From: Cellvibrionales bacterium UBA7375
GTDB lineage: Bacteria > Pseudomonadota > Gammaproteobacteria > Pseudomonadales > Porticoccaceae
Length of the DNA stretch: 6,748 nucleotides
Direction: 5' to 3'
Assembly: GCA_002469845.1 (NCBI GenBank)
Contig: DKNZ01000061.1
Location: 1-6,748 of the forward strand
Each line of letters opens with the position of its first letter. Position 1 is the first letter of the stretch. Under the pieces are notes generated by a model, which had not been told where the DNA came from, did not search any database, and was given only the letters and a program-made list of their open reading frames with translations. Below are positions 1-5,738 of the stretch, piece by piece. A program made the position numbers and the translations under genes.

Positions 1-433
1 AGGTATCTCGGTATCTCGTGTAGGGGGTGCAGCTCAAACTAAGATTATTAAAAAGCTATCAGGTGGTATTCGTAACGCCTTGGCACAGTATCGTGAACTA
101 GCGGCATTCTCGCAGTTTGCCTCTGACCTAGATGATGCGACTAAAGCACAGCTAGATCATGGTGAGCGCGTAACCGAGCTAATGAAGCAGAAGCAGTATT
201 CGCCTCTTAGTGTTGCCGAAATGGGTGTAGTGATCTTTGCCGCGGAAAAAGGCTACCTAAAAGACGTAGAAGTCAGCAAGGTCGGTGACTTTGAAGGCGC
301 CCTACTGTCTTATATGAAAGCTGAACACGGTGATCTAATTGATCAAATCAATGAGTCTGGGGATTACAACGACGATATTGCAGCGAGCTTCAAGGCTGCA
401 CTAGACAAGTTTGTATCCACCCAGACCTGGTAA
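1..433 (+). CDS. atpA: ATP synthase F1 subunit alpha, C-terminal part (5' end outside window)
   Basis: This is the last 143 residues of the alpha subunit, the non-catalytic nucleotide-binding partner of beta in the alpha3-beta3 head of the membrane-bound F1Fo ATP synthase. The reading frame begins at base 2, and the visible protein corresponds to E. coli AtpA from about residue 371 to its end at 513, with no length difference. The opening GISVSRVGGAAQTK contains the serine and the arginine (codon 17-19) that match the E. coli alpha Ser373 and the arginine finger Arg376, which reaches into the catalytic site of beta. The stretch ALAQYRELAAFSQFASDLD and the terminal helical domain follow, ending in TQTW and a TAA stop. 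A TTG inside the frame at 80 is not a start, because homology continues upstream to the window edge. atpG starts 23 bp downstream in the same operon. The identification is secure; only the N-terminal part is missing. Confidence 0.97.
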   Translation, partial: GISVSRVGGAAQTKIIKKLSGGIRNALAQYRELAAFSQFASDLDDATKAQLDHGERVTELMKQKQYSPLSVAEMGVVIFAAEKGYLKDVEVSKVGDFEGALLSYMKAEHGDLIDQINESGDYNDDIAASFKAALDKFVSTQTW

Positions 434-456
434 GCACTGTCAAACAGGCATAGAAC

Positions 457-1317
457 ATGGCGATTGGAACAGAAGTAAAAACCAAAATTGCTAGTATTAG
501 TAGTACGCAAAAAATCACCAGTGCAATGGAGATGGTTGCGGCTAGTAAGATGCGAAGAGCCCAAGACCGTATGGCGGTAGGTAAACCCTATGCCCAGCAT
601 ATTCGTGGTGTGATTGGTCATATTGCTAACTCGGCGTCTGAATACAGGCACCAATATATGGATCAGCGTGAAGTAAAGCGCGTTGCCTATATTGTTATAT
701 CAACAGATCGCGGTCTTTGTGGCGGCTTAAATATAAACCTATTTAAGACAGCTATTAAATCCATGCAAAGCTGGACAGACCAAGATGTTGAAGTTGATAT
801 CTGTGTGGTTGGTAACAAAGCGGCCGGCTTTTTTGGTACGGTTGGTGGCAACATTGTTGCAGCAGTAAAAGATTTAGGTGACGAGCCCGATATCAAAGAT
901 CTCATTGGCGGCGTTAAGGTTATGTTAGATGCCTTTGATGAAGGACGCATCGATAAGCTATTTGTGGTGAGCAACGAATTTGTTAATACCATGACGCAAA
1001 AACCAACGGTAGAACAATTATTACCACTGGAGCCAAGCCAAGATGACCAGCTAGGCCACCATTGGGACTATATCTATGAGCCAGATGCTCAAGAGCTATT
1101 AGATGGCTTGTTGCTTCGCTATGTTGAATCTCAAGTTTACCAAGGCGTTGTTGAAAACAAAGCCTGTGAGCAAGCAGCAAGAATGCTTGCAATGAAAAAC
1201 GCCACCGAAAATGCTGGCGAGTTGATCGACGAATTGCAATTACTCTATAACAAAGCCCGTCAGGCAGCGATTACCCAAGAGCTGTCAGAAATTGTAAGCG
1301 GCGCGGCAGCAGTATAG
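457..1317 (+). CDS. atpG: ATP synthase F1 subunit gamma
   Basis: The gene encodes the 286-residue gamma subunit (E. coli: 287), the rotating central stalk that couples proton flow through Fo to catalysis in the alpha3-beta3 head. The N-terminal helix that enters the head carries the conserved MEMVAASKMRRAQDRM (residues 24-39). The Rossmann-like middle domain holds STDRGLCGGLNINLFK (82-97). The C-terminal helix has ESQVYQGVVEN (224-234) and the gamma family signature ITQELSEIVSGAAA (272-285), with the usual end GAAAV. The ATG at 457 gives the expected N-terminus. It is preceded by only a weak Shine-Dalgarno sequence, CAGG, 8 bases upstream, which suggests some dependence on translation from atpA 23 bp before it. 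Residue 5 is Thr where E. coli has Lys (MAIGTEV against MAGAKEI), a minor departure. No frameshift or truncation is visible. Confidence 0.98.
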   Translation: MAIGTEVKTKIASISSTQKITSAMEMVAASKMRRAQDRMAVGKPYAQHIRGVIGHIANSASEYRHQYMDQREVKRVAYIVISTDRGLCGGLNINLFKTAIKSMQSWTDQDVEVDICVVGNKAAGFFGTVGGNIVAAVKDLGDEPDIKDLIGGVKVMLDAFDEGRIDKLFVVSNEFVNTMTQKPTVEQLLPLEPSQDDQLGHHWDYIYEPDAQELLDGLLLRYVESQVYQGVVENKACEQAARMLAMKNATENAGELIDELQLLYNKARQAAITQELSEIVSGAAAV

Positions 1318-1358
1318 AGACAAACGAACTTTAAAGGTTGAGTTAAGAGGAACCGGAA

Positions 1359-2756
1359 ATGAGTAGTGGAAAAATCGTACAAATTATTGGTGCTGTGATT
1401 GATGTGGAATTCCCACGAGATCAAGTGCCCAGCGTGTATGACGCTCTAGTAGTTGATGGCAAGGGCCTGACACTCGAAGTGCAGCAACAATTAGGTGATG
1501 GTGTAGTGCGAACCATCGCTATGGGCTCCTCCGAAGGCATTAGCCGTGGTCTGAGTGTTGAAAACACCAAGGCACCTATCTCCGTGCCGGTAGGAACTGA
1601 AACCCTAGGTCGTATTATGGACGTACTGGGCAACCCCATTGATGAGTGTGGTCCCATTGGTGAAAAAGAGCGTTCAGCGATTCACCGCAAGCCGCCGTCC
1701 TATGACGAGCTAGCCGCATCTGACGATCTACTTGAAACAGGCATTAAAGTAATCGACCTAGTCTGCCCATTCGCTAAGGGTGGTAAGGTTGGTCTATTCG
1801 GTGGTGCCGGTGTTGGTAAAACCGTAAATATGATGGAATTGATTAACAACATTGCAACTGAGCACTCAGGTTTATCAGTATTTGCCGGTGTTGGTGAGCG
1901 TACTCGTGAAGGTAACGATTTTTACTACGAGATGCAGGAGTCAGGCGTTGTAAATGTTGAGACCCCAAGCGACTCAAAAGTAGCCATGGTATACGGTCAG
2001 ATGAATGAGCCGCCAGGAAACAGACTGCGTGTAGCACTGACTGGTTTGACTATGGCAGAAAAATTCCGTGATCAAGGTAAAGACGTACTTTTATTCGTAG
2101 ATAATATCTACCGATACACCCTAGCGGGTACAGAAGTATCAGCACTTCTAGGTCGTATGCCATCAGCGGTAGGTTATCAGCCTACACTGGCTGAAGAGAT
2201 GGGCGTACTACAGGAGCGTATTACCTCGACTAAGACTGGTTCTATTACTTCGGTACAGGCCGTTTATGTACCTGCGGATGATTTGACCGATCCATCGCCA
2301 GCAACTACTTTTGCGCACTTGGATTCGACCGTAGTACTAAGTCGAGATATCGCCTCTAAAGGTATCTACCCAGCGGTAGACCCACTAGATTCAACCTCTC
2401 GTCAGCTCGATCCGCTAATTATTGGACAAGAGCACTATGAAGTTGCCCGTGGTGTACAAACAGTACTTCAGCGCTACAAAGAGCTAAAAGATATTATTGC
2501 AATTCTAGGTATGGACGAGCTTTCTGAAGAAGACAAGCTAGTGGTATCGCGCGCACGTAAAATTGAGCGATTCTTATCACAACCATTCCACGTTGCTGAA
2601 GTATTTACAGGTGCCCCCGGTAAATATGTATCACTAAAAGATACTATTGCTGGCTTCCAAGGTATTCTTAATGGCGACTATGATGATCTGCCAGAGCAAG
2701 CGTTCTATATGGTAGGTTCGATAGACGAAGCTGCAGAAAAAGCCAAATCGCTTTAA
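1359..2756 (+). CDS. atpD: ATP synthase F1 subunit beta (catalytic)
   Basis: The gene encodes the 465-residue catalytic beta subunit, which makes ATP from ADP and phosphate in the F1 head. An N-terminal beta-barrel (about 1-75) is followed by the nucleotide-binding domain with P-loop GGAGVGKT (148-155, Lys154), GERTREGND with the catalytic glutamate Glu180, and Walker B LLFVDN with Asp248. Adenine-pocket Tyr337 lies in GIYPAVDPLDSTSR, which includes the alpha/beta family signature PAVDPLDSTS (338-347). The C-terminal helical domain has the DELSEED loop (386-392) that contacts gamma and epsilon. All catalytic residues are present. The start is backed by the sequence AAGAGGA at 1345-1351, 7 bases before the ATG, the best ribosome binding site in this operon. 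The protein is 5 residues longer than E. coli AtpD (460): about 7 extra residues near 197-205, between EMQESG and KVAMVYGQ, are partly offset by a short deletion near residue 34. Confidence 0.99.
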   Translation: MSSGKIVQIIGAVIDVEFPRDQVPSVYDALVVDGKGLTLEVQQQLGDGVVRTIAMGSSEGISRGLSVENTKAPISVPVGTETLGRIMDVLGNPIDECGPIGEKERSAIHRKPPSYDELAASDDLLETGIKVIDLVCPFAKGGKVGLFGGAGVGKTVNMMELINNIATEHSGLSVFAGVGERTREGNDFYYEMQESGVVNVETPSDSKVAMVYGQMNEPPGNRLRVALTGLTMAEKFRDQGKDVLLFVDNIYRYTLAGTEVSALLGRMPSAVGYQPTLAEEMGVLQERITSTKTGSITSVQAVYVPADDLTDPSPATTFAHLDSTVVLSRDIASKGIYPAVDPLDSTSRQLDPLIIGQEHYEVARGVQTVLQRYKELKDIIAILGMDELSEEDKLVVSRARKIERFLSQPFHVAEVFTGAPGKYVSLKDTIAGFQGILNGDYDDLPEQAFYMVGSIDEAAEKAKSL

Positions 2757-2776
2757 TTGGTTAAAAGGTAATTAGC

Positions 2777-3202
2777 ATGGCGACAACAGTTCAATGCAAT
2801 ATCGTTAGTGCGGATGAGTCTCTATTCTCAGGTGCCGTAGAAATGGTAGTTGCCACTGGCTCATTGGGCGAGTTAGGTATTAACGCTGGTCATGCACCGT
2901 TGTTAAGTGATCTAAAGCCGGGCCCAGTTCGAGTGATTAAGTCAGCCGGTGAAGAGGAAATTTTCTTCCTTTCTGGTGGCTACTTAGAGGTCCAGCCCAA
3001 TGCCATCTCATTACTGGCCGACACTGCTGTGCGCGCCAACGATATTGACGAAGCTGCCGCAGCACAGGCGCTTAAAGATGCAGAACATGCCATTGCCAAT
3101 CAAACCGGAGAGATAGAATACTCAAAAGCCGCCGCAATGTTAGCTGAGGCAACTGCACAGTTACATACTGTAAGAGCCCTGCGCAAAAAACTCGGTGGAT
3201 AA
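2777..3202 (+). CDS. atpC: ATP synthase F1 subunit epsilon
   Basis: The gene encodes the 141-residue epsilon subunit (E. coli: 139), which binds the foot of gamma, helps join F1 to the c-ring and can inhibit ATP hydrolysis through its C-terminal helices. The N-terminal beta-sandwich (about 1-86) shows FSGAVE, GELGINAGHAPLL (31-43), FFLSGGYLEVQPN and LLADTAVR. The C-terminal helical hairpin (about 88-137) is alanine-rich and ends in LRKKLGG. The start at 2777 lies 20 bp after the atpD stop, with an AAAAGG ribosome binding site 8 bases upstream. This is the last gene of the atp operon, since a strong terminator begins 15 bp after its stop codon. Confidence 0.97.
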   Translation: MATTVQCNIVSADESLFSGAVEMVVATGSLGELGINAGHAPLLSDLKPGPVRVIKSAGEEEIFFLSGGYLEVQPNAISLLADTAVRANDIDEAAAAQALKDAEHAIANQTGEIEYSKAAAMLAEATAQLHTVRALRKKLGG

Positions 3203-3217
3203 GTGACATTGAGCAAC

Positions 3218-3250
3218 AAAAAAGGGCGGCATAAATAGCTGCCCTTTTTT
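3218..3250 (+). terminator. Intrinsic terminator of the atp operon
   Basis: The stem GGGCGGC (3224-3230) pairs with GCTGCCC (3238-3244) through seven base pairs including one G-U, around the loop ATAAATA. It is flanked by six A before and six T after, which extends the stem to 13 pairs and provides the terminal U-tract. The hairpin sits 15 bp past the atpC stop and before the glmU promoter, so it separates the two transcription units. Because the A-tract is also a T-tract on the other strand, it could in principle work in both directions, but no - strand gene reads into it here. Confidence 0.92.
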
Positions 3251-3257
3251 ATGCCAG

Positions 3258-3286
3258 TTAAAATTATGCAGAGCAACAGGTATACT
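3258..3286 (+). promoter_or_regulatory. Candidate sigma-70 promoter for glmU
   Basis: A -35 box TTAAAA (3258-3263, four of six consensus bases) and a -10 box TATACT (3281-3286, five of six) are separated by the optimal 17 bp. The pair lies between the atp terminator and glmU, as expected for independent glmU transcription. The predicted transcript start is near 3293. That would leave only about 8 bases before the ATG at 3301 but about 44 before the one at 3337. This is inference from sequence alone. Confidence 0.6.
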
Positions 3287-3336
3287 TAATTTTAAAGCTC
3301 ATGGAACGACCATGGAAAAAGGTAGTCAAACAACGC

Positions 3337-4704
3337 ATGCAAACAACTGATATTATTATTTTAGCTGCCGGTAAAGGCACCCGTATGCAGTCCCGCCTAC
3401 CTAAGGTGTTGCATAAAATAGCGGGTCAGCCATTGCTTAGCCATGTGCTAACAGCGGCTAAAACAGTCAATGACGCAAAATCTATTGTGGTTACAGGCTT
3501 TGGTGGCGATCAAGTTGAAAACACTATTGGCAAACAAGCCGATGCATTTGTAACCCAGCCAGATCAGTTGGGTACTGGTCATGCTGTGCAGTGTGCCCTA
3601 CCCCATATTCGAGAAAACTCAAAAGTATTGATTTTATATGGTGATGTACCATTAATAGCGCCACAAACGATTAGCAAAATGCTAGATACTGTGACCGATA
3701 ATCAAATGGGGCTTTTAACCGTCACCCTAGACAACCCAAGCGGTTATGGGCGTATTATTCGCGACACAGACAACAACATTGCGGCAATCGTTGAGCAAAA
3801 AGATGCCAGCCCAGAACAACTAAAGGTTAATGAAGTTAATACCGGCGTAATGGCGCTTACCAGCCAACAGCTAATGGGTTGGTTGTCCCAAATAGATAAT
3901 AATAATGCTCAGGGTGAATATTACCTTACGGATTTAATCGCCATAGCAACCAGCGATTCAGTTAAAGTTAAGAGCATAGAACCCCAATCTGCAACTGAGG
4001 TAGAAGGTGTGAATAATAGAGTACAACTAAGCCAACTAGAGCGAGCCCATCAGTGCCAAAAAGCGCAAAAACTTATGGAAAGCGGTACCAGCCTAGCCGA
4101 CCCTGAGCGTTTCGATCAGCGCGGCGAACTCACCGTCGGCACCGATAACTTTATTGATATAAATTGCATATTTGAAGGCGAGGTAAAGCTTGGCTCAAAT
4201 GTGCATATAGGGCCTAACTGCCAGATTATTCATAGCACTATTGGTGATGGCGTGGAAATCAAAGCCAATACTATTATTGAAGATTCAGTGGTGGGCGATA
4301 ACGCCATTCTCGGACCCTTTGCCCGCCTAAGACCGGGGACAGAACTAGCCGACAATACTAAAATTGGTAACTTTGTAGAAACCAAAAAAGCCAAAGTCGG
4401 TAAAGGCAGTAAAATTAACCACCTAAGCTATGTCGGTGATGCCGAATTGGGGGAAAGTGTGAATGTGGGCGCTGGAACTATCACCTGTAATTATGATGGC
4501 GCCAATAAATTTAACACCACTATAGGCGACAATAGCTTTGTCGGTTCCAATAGCACCTTAGTCGCTCCAGTAAAGGTTGCAGATAACAGCTTTGTCGGCG
4601 CCGGCAGTACCATCACCAAAGATACCGAACAAAACTCACTGGCCATATCCCGCGCCAAACAGCGTAATATAGAAGGCTGGAAGCGCCCTACTAAAGAAGA
4701 TTAG
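3337..4704 (+). CDS. glmU: Bifunctional GlmU: N-acetylglucosamine-1-phosphate uridyltransferase / glucosamine-1-phosphate acetyltransferase
   Basis: This cytoplasmic enzyme performs the last two steps to UDP-N-acetylglucosamine, the precursor of peptidoglycan and lipopolysaccharide: acetylation of glucosamine-1-phosphate by acetyl-CoA, then uridylyl transfer from UTP. Numbering from 3337, the uridyltransferase domain (about 1-227) has LAAGKGTRM (9-17) with LPKVLH, QLGTGHA (77-83), YGDVPL (101-106, Asp103 matching the E. coli metal ligand Asp105), GYGR and EVEGVNNR (221-228). The C-terminal left-handed beta-helix of hexapeptide repeats carries FARLRPG, the proposed catalytic histidine His362 in INHLSYVGD, and NVGAGTITCNYDG with Asn385. 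Length from 3337 is 455 residues (E. coli 456). An in-frame ATG at 3301 would add 12 unmatched residues, has no ribosome binding site and lies only about 8 bases from the predicted transcript start, so I prefer 3337. A purine-rich AAAAAGG sits at 3316-3322, rather far upstream. glmS does not follow, unlike in E. coli. Confidence 0.96.
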   Translation: MQTTDIIILAAGKGTRMQSRLPKVLHKIAGQPLLSHVLTAAKTVNDAKSIVVTGFGGDQVENTIGKQADAFVTQPDQLGTGHAVQCALPHIRENSKVLILYGDVPLIAPQTISKMLDTVTDNQMGLLTVTLDNPSGYGRIIRDTDNNIAAIVEQKDASPEQLKVNEVNTGVMALTSQQLMGWLSQIDNNNAQGEYYLTDLIAIATSDSVKVKSIEPQSATEVEGVNNRVQLSQLERAHQCQKAQKLMESGTSLADPERFDQRGELTVGTDNFIDINCIFEGEVKLGSNVHIGPNCQIIHSTIGDGVEIKANTIIEDSVVGDNAILGPFARLRPGTELADNTKIGNFVETKKAKVGKGSKINHLSYVGDAELGESVNVGAGTITCNYDGANKFNTTIGDNSFVGSNSTLVAPVKVADNSFVGAGSTITKDTEQNSLAISRAKQRNIEGWKRPTKED

Positions 4705-4715
4705 ACCGCTATTTT

Positions 4716-5564
4716 TTAGTCACTTCGAAGCGAAGACAGCCCCGCCTGCATTAGCTGTAAGTGCTCTTCAAGTTTAGGGCCTTTCTTTTGCGCTACGCCA
4801 ATGGCCAGTACATCAATCATCACCAGATGGGCGATACGTGATGATAGTGGCGTGTAGATTTGTGTATCTTCGGTGGCATTTACCTCAATGGCAATACTCG
4901 CCTGCTGTGCCACCGGCGTGCCACTGGGGGCTAGTGCAATCACGATACCGCCGGACTGTTTTGCCAGTGCGATGGAATCTAATAATGTTTGGGTACGTCC
5001 TGACTGAGATATAGCAATCACCACATCATTGAGCTTTAATGAGCTAGCCGACATATTTTGCAAATGAGGATCAGAATAAGCCGCTGAGGTAATCTGTAGG
5101 CGAAAGAATTTATGCTGGGCATCAAAGGCGACCGCGGCAGATGAGCCAAAGCCATAAAATTCCACACGATTCGCCTTATAGATTGCGTCAACAGCGGCCT
5201 CGAGATTATGCAGCACCAAACTCTCGCGTACCTTTAGCAATGTATCTACGGTGGTATCAAAGACCTTATGGGTATATTCCCGGGTGGAGTCGCTCTCGGT
5301 AACCGCAATCTTGCCAAAACTGGGGCTTGAAGCCAGTTGCTGTGCAAGTGCCAGCTTAAAATCTTGAAACCCATCACAGCCAACCGCGCGACAAAAACGC
5401 ACCACCGTAGGCTCGCTGACCTCAGCCTTTTTGGCCAGATCGACGATGCGCATATTAATAATGCTTAAAGGTTCTTTAAGCACTAAATCCGCTACTTTGC
5501 GCTCAGATTTACGCAACTTGGGCAGTGTATCGCTAATAGTTTGTGTAAGGTCGGCTGATTTCAT
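4716..5564 (-). CDS. hexR: MurR/RpiR-family transcriptional regulator, HexR-like
   Basis: The 282-residue protein has the two-domain plan of the RpiR family. An N-terminal helix-turn-helix domain (about 1-77) opens with LRKSERKVADLVL and has recognition helix SEPTVVRFCRAVG (50-62), including two arginines that match those important for DNA binding in Pseudomonas HexR. A sugar-phosphate-binding SIS domain (about 120-260) has FYGFGSSAAVAFDAQHKFFR (136-155), ISQSGRT (185-191) and EDTQIYTPLSSRIAHLVMIDVLA. These blocks align closely with HexR of E. coli and Pseudomonas, which senses 2-keto-3-deoxy-6-phosphogluconate and controls glucose catabolism genes such as zwf and edd. A HexR-type palindrome lies 22 bp before its start. 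The family is certain; HexR over another RpiR member is likely but not proven, because no sugar-catabolism gene adjoins it. No ribosome binding site is evident, but the start fits homologues. It converges on glmU with an 11-bp gap and diverges from uvrD. Confidence 0.85.
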   Translation of the reverse strand: MKSADLTQTISDTLPKLRKSERKVADLVLKEPLSIINMRIVDLAKKAEVSEPTVVRFCRAVGCDGFQDFKLALAQQLASSPSFGKIAVTESDSTREYTHKVFDTTVDTLLKVRESLVLHNLEAAVDAIYKANRVEFYGFGSSAAVAFDAQHKFFRLQITSAAYSDPHLQNMSASSLKLNDVVIAISQSGRTQTLLDSIALAKQSGGIVIALAPSGTPVAQQASIAIEVNATEDTQIYTPLSSRIAHLVMIDVLAIGVAQKKGPKLEEHLQLMQAGLSSLRSD

Positions 5565-5738
5565 CGCTGAATTTTTAATTGTTATTTGTAAAAAATTTAC
5601 AAGAAATCACCGAAAATTGCTAGTTTTGTAGTAAAAAACCACTCCTGAATATTTATCTACAATAATAAACTGCAAAAATAAGCCTTAATTTGGGCAACAA
5701 AAACGCTATCTTAGTCATTTAATTGCTAAACTATGCCC
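5565..5738. other. Divergent hexR-uvrD intergenic region
   Basis: This 174-bp AT-rich spacer must hold both divergent promoters. It contains the HexR-like palindrome near the hexR side and two further half-site-like elements, TTGTAG (5626-5631) and CTACAA (5657-5662). A weak promoter candidate for uvrD is TTAATT (5685-5690) and TATCTT (5707-5712) with a 16-bp spacer. I saw no convincing promoter for hexR. No small gene, tRNA or hairpin terminator is apparent. Confidence 0.6.
5586..5602. promoter_or_regulatory. Putative HexR operator (perfect inverted repeat)
   Basis: The sequence TTGTAAA-AAA-TTTACAA is an exact 7-bp inverted repeat around a 3-bp centre, lying 22-38 bp upstream of the hexR-like start codon. 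The HexR operator consensus in gammaproteobacteria, as I recall it, is about TTGTAAT-WWW-ATTACAA. The site matches at 15 of 17 positions, and its two mismatches are a symmetrical A/T exchange. Its position suggests that the regulator represses its own gene by covering its promoter. The motif match comes from memory and was not scored computationally. Confidence 0.6.

Noticed and set aside
364..654. Open - strand frame across the atpA/atpG junction
   Set aside because: It lies opposite two securely identified genes, and its product resembles nothing I recognise; it is a shadow frame.
687..1192. Two - strand open frames (687-992 and 983-1192) inside atpG
   Set aside because: They are antisense to a fully conserved coding region, with low-complexity products and no family match.
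1421..2037. - strand open frames inside atpD (1421-1657 and 1843-2037)
   Set aside because: They are antisense to conserved beta-subunit sequence and have no supporting start signal or homology.
4682..4717. Possible terminator between glmU and the convergent regulator (AGCG/CGCT and CTAA/TTAG arms before a T-run)
   Set aside because: The pairing is only two 4-bp stems split by a large internal loop and overlaps the glmU stop codon, so it is too weak to call. The short CTTCG-AAG-CGAAG hairpin at 4723-4735 has no T-run in the needed direction.
5431..5631. + strand 66-codon open frame over the start of the hexR-like gene and the spacer
   Set aside because: It overlaps the conserved DNA-binding domain on the opposite strand. 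The part beyond it is AT-rich spacer, so a real small gene is unlikely.
5645..5660. LexA-like sequence CTGAATATTTATCTAC upstream of uvrD
   Set aside because: Only the left half matches; the right end is TAC instead of CAG.
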